Source of the DNA: Jeotgalicoccus marinus DSM 19772
GTDB lineage: Bacteria > Bacillota > Bacilli > Staphylococcales > Salinicoccaceae
Length of the DNA stretch: 64,000 bases
Direction: 5' to 3'
Assembly: GCF_000425825.1 (NCBI RefSeq)
Contig: NZ_KE384460.1
Span: forward strand, 272,779 to 336,778
Shown: positions 8,210 to 16,901 of the stretch, piece by piece
How positions within the stretch are numbered: the first letter of the stretch is position 1
Layout of the letters: every line of letters begins with the position of its first letter
Notes under the pieces: generated by a model
What the model saw: only the letters and a program-made list of their open reading frames with translations
Databases searched by the model: none
Told to the model about the DNA's origin: nothing
Program-made: the position numbers and the translations under genes

Positions 8210-8226
8210 GAACAAGGAGGGATTGT

Positions 8227-8892
8227 ATGAAATTTAAAAGTGTCTTTGACATAATCGGCCCGGTCATGGTCGGCCCATCATCATCACATACAGCAGGTGC
8301 GGCGAGAATTGGCTTACTTGCAAGAAGTCTCTTCGGCGGACAGCCAGATAAGGCAGACATTTATTTATATGGTTCCTTTAGGGATACATATCAAGGCCAT
8401 GCGACAGATGTTGCTTTACTTGGTGGTCTCCTTGGTTACGACACGGATGATGAACGTATTATCAATGCAAAAAAAGACGCAGAATCACACAATATGACTT
8501 ATAATTTTATAGAAATGAACGAAGAACGTTCACACCCGAATACTGCAGTCTTACACTTATTTAAAGGTGAGGAAGAGCTTGTGATCGAGGGCGTCTCCAT
8601 CGGTGGCGGTAAGATTGAACTCGTTAGCATAAATGGTTACAACATTAATATATCAGGTAACTATCATGCTTTACTTGTCTTTCACAAGGATGAGTTCGGT
8701 ACGATTGCACGTGTGACAACTAAGCTGGGTGAAGAAAAACTCAATATTTCTCAGATGAGCGTTTCACGTAAGGAAAAAGGCCAAGTAGCCCTAATGACTG
8801 TTGAACTTGATGACACAATTTCACAAACCGCAATAGATGAAATTCGTGCTGTAAAAGGTGTCGACAGAGTCATAGAAATGATTGGAGGATAA
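8227..8892 (+). CDS. sdaAB: L-serine dehydratase, iron-sulfur-dependent, beta subunit
   Basis: The 221-residue protein has the family motif GPSSSHTAG (16-24) and a C-terminal ACT domain from about residue 148 (ALLVFHKDEFGTIARV). With SdaAA it forms the [4Fe-4S] enzyme that converts L-serine to pyruvate and ammonia. It is followed after 3 bases by sdaAA, so the subunits are co-translated. The split two-gene form is the Firmicutes type. The ACT domain suggests allosteric control by serine. Confidence 0.95.
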   Translation: MKFKSVFDIIGPVMVGPSSSHTAGAARIGLLARSLFGGQPDKADIYLYGSFRDTYQGHATDVALLGGLLGYDTDDERIINAKKDAESHNMTYNFIEMNEERSHPNTAVLHLFKGEEELVIEGVSIGGGKIELVSINGYNINISGNYHALLVFHKDEFGTIARVTTKLGEEKLNISQMSVSRKEKGQVALMTVELDDTISQTAIDEIRAVKGVDRVIEMIGG

Positions 8893-8895
8893 GAA

Positions 8896-9771
8896 ATGTT
8901 TAATAGTATAAATCAATTAGTAGAACGTGCCTTATCTGAAGGTATTTCTCTTTCAGAAGTGATGATTCAACAAGAGATGGAACAGACAGGTCAATCGTAT
9001 TTAGATGTTTATAATTTGATGAAAATTAATTATGAAACGATGGAAAATGCGGTTCAAGAAGGTATTGCTGGTGTGAATTCTACAACAGGATTAACCGGTA
9101 TGGACGCTGTGAAGATGCAGAAATATATAGATTCAGGTAAGGGACTGAGCGGTGAACTTAATCTCCTTGCAATTGCCAATGCAATTTCAACAAATGAAGT
9201 TAATGCGGCTATGGGTAAAATTTGTGCGACACCGACAGCTGGTTCTGCAGGTGTTGTCCCTGGTGTTTTATTTGCTATGGTAAAAAAAGATCCGACGATT
9301 ACTGAGGAACAAAAGATTCGCTTCTTGTTCACTTCAGGTGCCTTTGGTTTTGTCGTTGCGAATAATGCGAGTATCTCAGGTGCAGCAGGCGGCTGCCAAG
9401 CAGAAGTGGGTAGTGCCAGTGCGATGGCTGCAGCCGCACTTGTAGAATTAGCAGGTGGTACACCAGAAATGAGTGCGAACGCCTTCGCCATCGCTATGAA
9501 AAATATGCTCGGGCTTGTATGTGACCCAGTTGCTGGTTTAGTAGAGGTACCATGTGTCAAACGTAATGCAGCAGGTGCATCTAATGCTTTAACAGCAGCA
9601 GATATGGCATTAGCAGGAATTGAATCAAGAATTCCAGCAGATGAGGTCATTGAAGCGATGTACAAGATAGGGTTAACAATGCCATCAGCGCTCCGTGAAA
9701 CTGGTCGTGGTGGTTTAGCGGCTACACCAACAGGAGAACGTCTTAAAGCAGAACTATTCGGTGCAAAATAA
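8896..9771 (+). CDS. sdaAA: L-serine dehydratase, iron-sulfur-dependent, alpha subunit
   Basis: The 291-residue subunit supplies the cysteines expected for the [4Fe-4S] cluster: CATPTAGSAG near residue 112, GGCQAEVGSA near 165, and CDPVAGLVEVPC near 213. The glycine-rich TAGSAGVVPG segment is typical. It pairs with the preceding SdaAB subunit. Its stop codon overlaps the recG start (TAATG), so recG is coupled to it. Confidence 0.95.
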   Translation: MFNSINQLVERALSEGISLSEVMIQQEMEQTGQSYLDVYNLMKINYETMENAVQEGIAGVNSTTGLTGMDAVKMQKYIDSGKGLSGELNLLAIANAISTNEVNAAMGKICATPTAGSAGVVPGVLFAMVKKDPTITEEQKIRFLFTSGAFGFVVANNASISGAAGGCQAEVGSASAMAAAALVELAGGTPEMSANAFAIAMKNMLGLVCDPVAGLVEVPCVKRNAAGASNALTAADMALAGIESRIPADEVIEAMYKIGLTMPSALRETGRGGLAATPTGERLKAELFGAK

Positions 9772-11738
9772 TGACGCGCATTCATCAGGTACAGACACCA
9801 GATCAAAGTATAACGGGTTTAAAAGGTGTCGGGGATAAGGTCAAAGAAAAACTTTTTAGTATTGGAATAGAAGGTGTGAATGATGTATTATTTCACCTTC
9901 CTTCATCCTATACAGATCAAAGTGTGGTTAATTTAAATGAAGCTATAGACGGCGCAAATATTACCGTAGAAGGTACAGTGAAAACTGAACCTCAATTAGC
10001 TTTCTTTAGAAAAGGTAAGAGCCGTCTTACTTTTTTTATGGATGCAGATGGTATTTATGTTAAGGTAACTTTCTTTAATCAACCCTATCTTAAAAGTAAA
10101 ATTATTAATGGTGAATTTGTTAGGCTCTTCGGGAAATTTAACCGTAATAAGCTTGAGATTAACGGTAGTAAATTAATCTTTGAAGCTAGTGGAGGCATGT
10201 CGGTAAAATATCCACTCGGTGGCGTGATACAGTCGAAAACCTTTCAAAAAATAGTGAGAAGTGCCTTTGACACTGCTATTTTTAACTTAGATTTACCACA
10301 ACACTTAAAAGCAAAATATAAGTTGATGGCTGTACGTGACGCCTTGTTCGAACTTCATTTTCCAACGAGTCAGGTTATGACAGATCAAGCGAGACGTACA
10401 ATTAAATTCTTTGAGTTGTATAATTTCCAACTTAAGATAATGGATAAACGACAAAAAGAACGCGTGAGAAGCGAGCGTTTTATAGTCGATTATAATATAG
10501 ATGAATTAAAGCAGTTTATAGAAACCTTACCCTTTGAATTAACAGGAGATCAAAAGCGTAGCGTCAATGATATTTGCCGTGATTTTAAGCAGAATATTTC
10601 CATGCACAGGCTACTACAAGGTGATGTGGGTAGTGGGAAGACGATTGTTGCTGGAATTGCTGTTTACGCCGTGAAGACCATCGGTGAACAAAGTGCAGTA
10701 ATGGTCCCAACAGAAGTGCTTGCTAACCAGCATTATCAGAGTTTTAAAGATACTTTTGGTGATAAGCTAGTGATTGAAAAACTCACAGGGACGACCAAAC
10801 CTAGAGAAAAAAGAGAAATTTTGGATCGACTGAGTAGTGGTGAAATTGATCTCTTAGTAGGAACGCATGCGATCTTTGAAGACGACGTGGTTTTTGACCG
10901 TTTAAGTTTTACAATTATAGATGAGCAACACCGCTTTGGTGTAAGACAAAGGCAACGCTTAAACGATAAGGCTTATAGAAAAAATGTGTTGTACATGACA
11001 GCGACTCCGATTCCAAGAACTTTATCGATTACTGCTTATGGTGATATGGATGTCTCTCTAATAAGAGAAATGCCAGCAGGACGTTTGCCAATTACAACAG
11101 AATGGCGACGCTTTAATGAGTTAGATCAAGTGTTAAGCTCAGTAAAAAATGAAATAGATAAAGGCCATAGTGCCTATATTGTCGCACCGTTAATTGAAGA
11201 GTCGGAAACCTTAGACTTAAAAAATGTCTACGAGATTTATAGTATTTTTGAAGATTACTTTGGACATGAAGACGTCGTACTTGTACACGGGCGAATGAAG
11301 CCTGAAGAGAAAAATGATGCAATGAAGGCTTTTGAATCTCTGAATAAAAAACTTTTAGTATCGACAACAGTGATTGAAGTAGGTATTAATGTGCCTAATG
11401 CGACATCCATAGTGATCTTTAATGCAGAACGATTCGGGTTATCTACTTTACATCAGCTTAGAGGAAGAGTCGGTCGGAATAATAAACAAAGTGCATGTAT
11501 TTTAGTCAGTGATGCGGCGACAGATAATGCCAAATTACGAATGGAAATCATGACCTCTACGACAGATGGCTTTATTTTGAGTGAACGCGATTTAGAAATG
11601 CGTGGACCAGGTGATTACTTTGGTGTCAGACAAAGTGGTTTACCACAATTTAAAGTTGCTGACATTACAGAAGATTATCGTATACTAGAAGTAGCGAGAG
11701 AGGAAGCAGCAAAAGCCTATCTTCAAGATCAGTTTTAA
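9771..11738 (+). CDS. recG: ATP-dependent DNA helicase RecG
   Basis: The 655-residue protein is a superfamily 2 helicase that remodels stalled replication forks and branches Holliday junctions. It has an N-terminal wedge/OB domain with an HhH-like start (LKGVGDKVKEKL), the Walker A motif GDVGSGKT near residue 284, the DEQH box near residue 384, motif III TATPIPRT, and the C-terminal QLRGRVGR motif VI. It overlaps the sdaAA stop by one base and precedes the sortase by 12 bases, so all four genes may share a transcript. Confidence 0.97.
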   Translation: MTRIHQVQTPDQSITGLKGVGDKVKEKLFSIGIEGVNDVLFHLPSSYTDQSVVNLNEAIDGANITVEGTVKTEPQLAFFRKGKSRLTFFMDADGIYVKVTFFNQPYLKSKIINGEFVRLFGKFNRNKLEINGSKLIFEASGGMSVKYPLGGVIQSKTFQKIVRSAFDTAIFNLDLPQHLKAKYKLMAVRDALFELHFPTSQVMTDQARRTIKFFELYNFQLKIMDKRQKERVRSERFIVDYNIDELKQFIETLPFELTGDQKRSVNDICRDFKQNISMHRLLQGDVGSGKTIVAGIAVYAVKTIGEQSAVMVPTEVLANQHYQSFKDTFGDKLVIEKLTGTTKPREKREILDRLSSGEIDLLVGTHAIFEDDVVFDRLSFTIIDEQHRFGVRQRQRLNDKAYRKNVLYMTATPIPRTLSITAYGDMDVSLIREMPAGRLPITTEWRRFNELDQVLSSVKNEIDKGHSAYIVAPLIEESETLDLKNVYEIYSIFEDYFGHEDVVLVHGRMKPEEKNDAMKAFESLNKKLLVSTTVIEVGINVPNATSIVIFNAERFGLSTLHQLRGRVGRNNKQSACILVSDAATDNAKLRMEIMTSTTDGFILSERDLEMRGPGDYFGVRQSGLPQFKVADITEDYRILEVAREEAAKAYLQDQF

Positions 11739-11750
11739 TCGGAGGAAACC

Positions 11751-12371
11751 ATGAGAATTTTATTGAGAACACTCGGGGTGTTGATGATTGTTGCCGCACT
11801 AGTCTTATTTTTCTGGCAGGAGATTAGAGAATACTTTACAGATCAAGTCAATGATAAAGTCATTACTGCCTACCAAGACGGTGATGATGTAAAGATAAAT
11901 CCTTTAGAGTCCTTTGTTTCTGGTGTTGAAGCAACTGAAGATACATCACTTAATATTTCAGATAATATGGCTGGTGTGCTGGAAATTGAAAGTGCTGAAA
12001 TCTTTGAACCATTATATAAAGGCGCGCTGACTGAAGAGAAACTTCGTAATGGTGTCAGTTTACTTGAAGAAACGGATAATCTAGAGATGCAGAATATCCC
12101 GATTGCTGGTCATAGAGTTGAAGGTGCAGGCATCAGATTTAACTACATCGACCGTGCAGAAGTTGGGGATGAAGTCAAAATCATTACCCATGATGATACG
12201 AAAGTGTATAAGATTACTGAAATGTTTGAAGTTGAACCTACAGAAGTCAATGTCCTCGACCAAAAAGAGGGCGAGCCACAAGAACTGACATTGATTACAT
12301 GTGAGGATTACAATCCAGACACGTTACTCTTTGAGAAGCGGTTAATCGTTAGAGCTGAAATAGTTCAATAA
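11751..12371 (+). CDS. srtA: Class A sortase (SrtA)
   Basis: The 206-residue protein has an N-terminal membrane anchor (LRTLGVLMIVAALVLFFW), a linker and a sortase beta-barrel. The catalytic triad is visible: His121 in IAGHR, Cys184 in LTLITC and Arg197 in EKR. The sequence aligns by eye with S. aureus SrtA along its length (for example GVSLLEETDNL and QNIPIAGH). SrtA cleaves LPXTG-type signals and links surface proteins to peptidoglycan. In S. aureus srtA lies elsewhere, so its position between recG and fapR is a local difference. A terminator follows directly. Confidence 0.93.
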   Translation: MRILLRTLGVLMIVAALVLFFWQEIREYFTDQVNDKVITAYQDGDDVKINPLESFVSGVEATEDTSLNISDNMAGVLEIESAEIFEPLYKGALTEEKLRNGVSLLEETDNLEMQNIPIAGHRVEGAGIRFNYIDRAEVGDEVKIITHDDTKVYKITEMFEVEPTEVNVLDQKEGEPQELTLITCEDYNPDTLLFEKRLIVRAEIVQ

Positions 12372-12376
12372 TAGCG

Positions 12377-12404
12377 CACTTCCTCCCATGGAGGAAGTGT
12401 TTTT
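12377..12404 (+). terminator. Terminator after srtA
   Basis: A 10-bp stem (CACTTCCTCC at 12377-12386 with 12390-12399) closed by a 3-base loop is followed by TTTTT. Confidence 0.88.
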
Positions 12405-12406
12405 AT

Positions 12407-12456
12407 GTGCCGTCGACCTTATAACGAAGGCGAGTATTTTGATTTACGTGCCGTCG
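12407..12456. repeat. Two GTGCCGTCG copies 41 bases apart
   Basis: GTGCCGTCG occurs at 12407-12415 and again at 12448-12456. The sequence between them is diverged. The 41-base spacing equals the period of the tandem array at 58196-58562; a family link is possible but not shown. Confidence 0.4.
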
Positions 12457-12495
12457 TCACCCGTAATAAATGCACTTTTTTATCATTGAAACTAA

Positions 12496-12524
12496 TTGAA
12501 AAAATGGTAAGGGTTTAATATACT
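12496..12524 (+). promoter_or_regulatory. Promoter of the fapR-plsX-fabD-fabG operon
   Basis: TTGAAA (12496-12501) and TATACT (12519-12524) are 17 bases apart. The start site would fall near 12531, upstream of the FapR-like operator. Confidence 0.75.
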
Positions 12525-12547
12525 AAGTTTAGTGTTATGTTTAGATA

Positions 12548-12564
12548 TTAATACCAACTACTAA
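12548..12564. promoter_or_regulatory. Putative FapR operator
   Basis: TTAATACCAACTACTAA is a 17-base imperfect inverted repeat with TTA-TA / TA-TAA ends, close to the FapR box I recall from Bacillus and Staphylococcus (TTAGTACC...TACTAA). It lies between promoter and fapR start, where autoregulation by FapR is expected. A second small palindrome, ACTAAGTTTAGT, lies at 12522-12533 over the likely start site. Confidence 0.7.
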
Positions 12565-12589
12565 AGTATAGAAGATTAGAGGAATCGAC

Positions 12590-13159
12590 ATGGGGAAATT
12601 AAAGAAAGTGGAACGACAATCAAATCTAGAAGCACATCTAGAAGAAGATCCATTTTTAACTGATGACCAGTTAGCAAAGATTTTTGACGTGTCTATCCAA
12701 ACGATTCGTTTGGACCGTCTCGAATTGAATATACCTGAATTAAGAACGAGAGTTCAACACGTTGCTCGTGAAGGGGCAGATAAGATTCGTGCGTTATCTG
12801 TTCAAGATGTAGTCGGGGAAATAATCGATATCGAACTCAATGACAATGCAATTTCTCTGTTTATCATTGAAAGCGGGCATGTCTTTGAAAAAAACGAAAT
12901 TGCCCGAGGGCATTTTTTGTTTGCACAAGCAAATTCTCTTTGTGTCGCTTTAATCGATGAGCCACTAGCATTAACTTCAAAAGCAGAAGTAGATTTTAAA
13001 CGACCTGTTATGTTAAATGATAAGGTTATCGCCAAAGCAAAGGTGATCTCGATGGATAAGAATAGGGCACAAATTGAAGTGGAATCAAAAGTGAATGGTA
13101 AAGTGATTTTTACTGGAAAATTTGAAATGTATTATAAAGATGAAGATGGAGCTGAGTAG
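12590..13159 (+). CDS. fapR: Fatty acid and phospholipid biosynthesis repressor FapR
   Basis: The 189-residue protein has an N-terminal DeoR-like helix-turn-helix (DDQLAKIFDVSIQTIRLDR, about residues 25-43), a linker helix and a C-terminal hot-dog fold (about 100-185) that in homologues binds malonyl-CoA and then releases DNA. It heads the plsX-fabD-fabG group, as in S. aureus and B. subtilis, and a matching operator lies in its own leader. In homologues it sets the supply of acyl chains according to malonyl-CoA. Confidence 0.96.
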   Translation: MGKLKKVERQSNLEAHLEEDPFLTDDQLAKIFDVSIQTIRLDRLELNIPELRTRVQHVAREGADKIRALSVQDVVGEIIDIELNDNAISLFIIESGHVFEKNEIARGHFLFAQANSLCVALIDEPLALTSKAEVDFKRPVMLNDKVIAKAKVISMDKNRAQIEVESKVNGKVIFTGKFEMYYKDEDGAE

Positions 13160-13162
13160 AAC

Positions 13163-14146
13163 ATGGCTAAAATTGCGATTGATTTAATGGGTGGAGACAA
13201 TGCCCCTAGAGCGATAGAAGAAGGTGTACTCGAAGCGGTAGAGACATACCCAGATGTAGAAATCCTAGCATTTGGAACAAAAGGTAGCTACACACAGTCC
13301 CATCCAAAAGTGACGTTTATTGAAGTAACAGAAGTGATTGAATCAGATGATGATCCAGTCAAAGCGGTCAGAAAGAAAAAAGATAGTTCACTGGTTCGTG
13401 CAATTAAAGCGGTCAGTGATGGTGAGGCGGATGCGATTGTATCTGCAGGAAATACAGGTGCCTTGATGAGTGCAGGACTCTTTGGAGTCAAGCGCATAAA
13501 CGGTATCGAACGTCCGGCGATTACTTCGATGATTCCGACCACTTCAGGTGAAGGTATGATGTTACTTGATATGGGTGCGAATTCTGAGAATAAGCCGAAC
13601 CATTTACTGCAATTTGCACAAATGGCAAGTGTCTATATGGAAAATATAGAGGGCAGAGAGAATCCTTCAATCGGGCTCATTAACAACGGTTCAGAAGAAA
13701 TTAAAGGTACTGAGCTGACTAAAGAAACCTATCAGCTGCTCAAAAATAGCGGCTTAAACTTTGCAGGTTTTTTTGAGACGAGAGATATTTTATCTGGAAA
13801 AGTTGATATTGCAGTAACAGATGGTTTTACAGGTAATATCGTCTTAAAAACCATTGAGGGTACTGCCAGTGCGCTCATGAGTGAGCTAAAGAAAATTATG
13901 TATAAAAGCACGTTAAATAAAGGTGCAGCCCTAGTCTTGAAAAACGATTTAGGCGACCTTAAAGATATGTTGGACTACCGACAGTTTGGTGGTGCGCCAT
14001 TAATGGGCTTACGTGGAAACGTGCTTAAGGCACATGGCTCTTCTGACTCGACAGCGATCGTTAATGCTATAAAACAAGCAAAAATTATGGCGGATTCTGG
14101 TACGATTGAAAAAATTCAAGAATTGATAGGTGAATCAAATGAGTAG
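13163..14146 (+). CDS. plsX: Phosphate acyltransferase PlsX
   Basis: The 327-residue protein begins with AIDLMGGDNAP and has the segments SAGNTGALMSAGLFGVKRI and GLINNGSEEIKGT that mark PlsX, a peripheral membrane enzyme that reversibly turns acyl-ACP plus phosphate into acyl-phosphate. Acyl-phosphate is then used by PlsY in phosphatidic acid synthesis. It follows fapR by 3 bases and overlaps fabD by 8 bases, indicating a translationally coupled, FapR-controlled operon. Confidence 0.96.
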   Translation: MAKIAIDLMGGDNAPRAIEEGVLEAVETYPDVEILAFGTKGSYTQSHPKVTFIEVTEVIESDDDPVKAVRKKKDSSLVRAIKAVSDGEADAIVSAGNTGALMSAGLFGVKRINGIERPAITSMIPTTSGEGMMLLDMGANSENKPNHLLQFAQMASVYMENIEGRENPSIGLINNGSEEIKGTELTKETYQLLKNSGLNFAGFFETRDILSGKVDIAVTDGFTGNIVLKTIEGTASALMSELKKIMYKSTLNKGAALVLKNDLGDLKDMLDYRQFGGAPLMGLRGNVLKAHGSSDSTAIVNAIKQAKIMADSGTIEKIQELIGESNE

Positions 14147-15047
14147 ATTACTAATCTTTCCTGGCCAAGGCGCACAGTACGGCGGTATGGCTAAGGATCT
14201 ATACGAAAATAACGACAAGGCAAAAGCCATTCTCGATAAAATTTTCGACTTATCAAACTACGACTTAAAAGAAATTATGTTTAGTGAAGATGATGACAGA
14301 TTGAACGACACTAAGTATACACAGCCAGCTCTTTTTGCTCATAGTCTAGCAGTCGTTGAAGCAACAGGTATAACAGGCGATTACTTACTTGGGCACTCAC
14401 TAGGTGAGCTTCCAGCATTGGTACATGCTGGTGTTGTTTCATTGGCAGATGGTGTTCGTCTTGTAGAAAAACGTGGGGAACTAATGAGTCAAACTGAAGA
14501 TGGCGCAATGGCTGCCATCATTGGTATGGACTATGATGCGCTTAAAGAAACTTGTGAGGCAGCCTCAACGGATGAGGAAAGCGTTGCACCTGCAAATATT
14601 AATGCGCCAGACCAAGTTGTCGTTTCAGGTGACAAGGCTGCTGTGGAATGTTTTAGAGCACTCGCGAAGGATGCTGGTGCGAGACGCATCATACCATTAA
14701 AGGTATCAGGCGCTTTTCACTCGCACTTAATGGCACCTGCGAAAGATCAGTTCAAAGCTTTTGTTAAAGATATTACTTTCAACGATGCAAAAACACCTGT
14801 CATTCAAAATGTGTCTGCTAAAGCTGAAACGGATAGTGAAACAATTAAGGCAAATTTTGTTGAACAAATCACGCATCCAGTCCGTTTTGTAGAATGTGTG
14901 GAAACTGCAGCGGCACATGGTGTAACAGAATCTGTAGAGGTTGGACCGAAGAAAGTTCAGTCTGGCTTAGTACGTAAGATCACTAAGGAAATCTCAACAT
15001 CAAATATTGATACGATCGAACACGTGGAGGTGTTTTTAAATGAGTAA
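14139..15047 (+). CDS. fabD: Malonyl-CoA:ACP transacylase FabD
   Basis: The 302-residue protein has the nucleophile elbow GHSLGE and the early FPGQGAQ motif of malonyl-CoA:ACP transacylases, plus the catalytic His region SGAFHSHLM. It charges acyl carrier protein with malonate. The ATG at 14139 is preferred over a GTG at 14130, because the AGGTG Shine-Dalgarno (14128-14132) overlaps that GTG. It overlaps plsX by 8 bases (ATGAGTAG) and fabG by 8 bases (ATGAGTAA). Confidence 0.96.
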   Translation: MSRLLIFPGQGAQYGGMAKDLYENNDKAKAILDKIFDLSNYDLKEIMFSEDDDRLNDTKYTQPALFAHSLAVVEATGITGDYLLGHSLGELPALVHAGVVSLADGVRLVEKRGELMSQTEDGAMAAIIGMDYDALKETCEAASTDEESVAPANINAPDQVVVSGDKAAVECFRALAKDAGARRIIPLKVSGAFHSHLMAPAKDQFKAFVKDITFNDAKTPVIQNVSAKAETDSETIKANFVEQITHPVRFVECVETAAAHGVTESVEVGPKKVQSGLVRKITKEISTSNIDTIEHVEVFLNE

Positions 15048-15777
15048 AGTTGCATTAGTCACTGGCGCATCTCGAGGAATTGGTCGTGCGATTGCATTGA
15101 CATTAGCTGAAGAAGGGCACACTGTAGTCGTCAATTACTCTGGTTCAAAAGACAAAGCAGAAGAAGTTGTTAAAGAGATTGAAGACAAGGGTGGGAAAGC
15201 GACAGCCTATCAGTGCCAAGTCCAAAATGCTAATGAAGTGAAAGAAATGGTTAAATATATCACGGATACTTATAGTTCTATCGATGTTGTTGTAAACAAC
15301 GCAGGTATTACGAAAGATAATCTATTGATGCGCATGAAAGAGGAAGAGTTTGACGCAGTTGTGGATGTTAACTTAAAAGGTGCATTCAATGTCATTAAGA
15401 GTGTATCAAGACCGATGATCCGCCAAAAATCAGGGCGTATTATTAATATTTCAAGTATCGTTGGATCACTTGGGAATGCAGGGCAAACAAACTATGTTGC
15501 AACGAAGGCAGCGATCGATGGCATGACGAAGTCAACTGCGAGAGAACTTGCAGCTAAAAACATTACAGTGAATGCTGTGGCACCTGGATTTATTAAAAGT
15601 GATATGACAGATGTTTTAAGTGATGACATCAAAGATGGTATGTTACAACAAATTCCTTTAAAACATTTCGGTGACACGAAAGATATCGCAGATGCAGTGA
15701 GTTTCTTAGCAAGTGACCGTGCATCGTACATTACAGGCCAAGTATTACACGTCAACGGCGGTATGTACATGGGGTAG
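15040..15777 (+). CDS. fabG: 3-oxoacyl-ACP reductase FabG
   Basis: The 245-residue short-chain dehydrogenase has the NADP(H) loop GASRGIG, the NNAG motif, catalytic Ser in NISSIVGS and the Tyr/Lys pair in [10 protein letters not shown]. It carries out the first reduction in each round of type II fatty-acid elongation. It is coupled to fabD by an 8-base overlap and followed by acpP. Confidence 0.96.
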   Translation: MSKVALVTGASRGIGRAIALTLAEEGHTVVVNYSGSKDKAEEVVKEIEDKGGKATAYQCQVQNANEVKEMVKYITDTYSSIDVVVNNAGITKDNLLMRMKEEEFDAVVDVNLKGAFNVIKSVSRPMIRQKSGRIINISSIVGSLGNAGQTNYVATKAAIDGMTKSTARELAAKNITVNAVAPGFIKSDMTDVLSDDIKDGMLQQIPLKHFGDTKDIADAVSFLASDRASYITGQVLHVNGGMYMG

Positions 15778-15813
15778 AGCTTATGATATTATTTAAGGGA
15801 GGTGAATTGAATA

Positions 15814-16053
15814 ATGGCTAACATTGACAAAATTAAAGATATCATCGTTGACAAACTTGGAATCGATGAAGAAAAAGTAACTAGAGAAGCTTCTTTTAAA
15901 GATGATCTAGGTGCTGACTCACTTGACATTGCTGAATTAGTAATGGAACTTGAAGACGAGTTTGATATGGAAATTCCTGATGAGGAAGCTGAAAAGATTA
16001 ACACAGTAGGCGACGCATTAGATTTCATTGATAAAATCGAAAAAGAGCAATAA
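15814..16053 (+). CDS. acpP: Acyl carrier protein
   Basis: The 79-residue acidic helical protein carries the GADSLD motif with Ser36 as the site for 4'-phosphopantetheine. It is the carrier on which FabD and FabG act, and in E. coli-type systems it also binds SMC-family partners. It has a strong GGGAGGTG Shine-Dalgarno and is followed by a terminator, ending the fapR-acpP block. Confidence 0.98.
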   Translation: MANIDKIKDIIVDKLGIDEEKVTREASFKDDLGADSLDIAELVMELEDEFDMEIPDEEAEKINTVGDALDFIDKIEKEQ

Positions 16054-16062
16054 TAAGCTTCG

Positions 16063-16093
16063 AAAAATCCACTCCGGAGAGTGGATTTTTCTT
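16063..16093 (+). terminator. Terminator after acpP
   Basis: A 12-bp perfect stem (16063-16074 with 16079-16090) around a CGGA loop ends in a T-run. Confidence 0.92.
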
Positions 16094-16120
16094 TGTAATT
16101 AAAAACTAAGAAAGTAAAAT
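16093..16120 (+). promoter_or_regulatory. Putative promoter of rnc-smc-ftsY
   Basis: TTGTAA (16093-16098) and TAAAAT (16115-16120) are 16 bases apart, immediately after the acpP terminator and 15 bases before the rnc start. Confidence 0.5.
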
Positions 16121-16135
16121 ATAAGAGGTGATTAA

Positions 16136-16897
16136 ATGGACTTTAACGTTGTCTTAAACAAGGTGAAAACTGAAGACAGTGCTAGGGAAAAGCTAAGAGA
16201 CTTTAACCAACTATTTAAAGCATTTACAAGTCAGTTGAATATAACAGTAGAAAATTTAATGCTCTACCAACAAGCCTTTATGCATAGTTCATATATCAAT
16301 GATTTAGGCTTAGATAAACGCTATAATAATGAGCGTTTAGAATTTCTAGGAGATGCGGTACTAGAATTGATGGTTTCAGATCATATTTTTAATAAATACG
16401 AAGCTTTACCTGAGGGCAGATTAACAAAACTTCGTGCCAATATCGTATGTGAACCTTCACTTGTAGTATTTGCCTCAAAAATTAACATGGAACAACTCAT
16501 CTTACTGGGTAGAGGTGAGGAGAAAACAGGGGGTAGACATAGACCGTCTATTGTTAGTGATGCCTTTGAAGCCTTCTTAGGCGCCTTATACTTAGATCAG
16601 GGGACCAAGGGTGTCTTTCAATTTTTAAGCCAGGTTGTCTTTCCAGAAATACAGACGAGTGATTATAATGCAGTGGTGGATTACAAGACAAAGTTACAAG
16701 AATATGCACATAGTGCTTATAAAGATAGTGTAACTTATACACTGGTTAGTGCATCTGGACCGAGCCACCATAGACAATTTGAGACCACTGCAAACCTAGG
16801 TAATAAAGTCCTCGGCCATGGTCAAGGTCTAACTAAAAAAGAATCAGAACAACAAGCAGCTAAAAGTGCATTGCTGGCACTTGGCCAAGAGGTGTAA
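16136..16897 (+). CDS. rnc: Ribonuclease III
   Basis: The 253-residue protein has the RNase III signature NNERLEFLGDAVLEL (about residues 63-77), the second metal-site segment SDAFEAFLGALYLD, and a C-terminal double-stranded RNA-binding domain (about 175-250, ending KKESEQQAAKSALLALG). It processes rRNA precursors and cuts structured mRNAs. It leads the conserved rnc-smc-ftsY group, with smc 4 bases downstream. Confidence 0.97.
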   Translation: MDFNVVLNKVKTEDSAREKLRDFNQLFKAFTSQLNITVENLMLYQQAFMHSSYINDLGLDKRYNNERLEFLGDAVLELMVSDHIFNKYEALPEGRLTKLRANIVCEPSLVVFASKINMEQLILLGRGEEKTGGRHRPSIVSDAFEAFLGALYLDQGTKGVFQFLSQVVFPEIQTSDYNAVVDYKTKLQEYAHSAYKDSVTYTLVSASGPSHHRQFETTANLGNKVLGHGQGLTKKESEQQAAKSALLALGQEV

Positions 16898-16901
16898 ATG
16901 A

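Noticed and set aside
9054-9806. 250-codon open frame on the minus strand
   Set aside because: It is the antisense of sdaAA, has no ribosome site and an Ala/Ser/Pro-rich composition typical of reverse frames.
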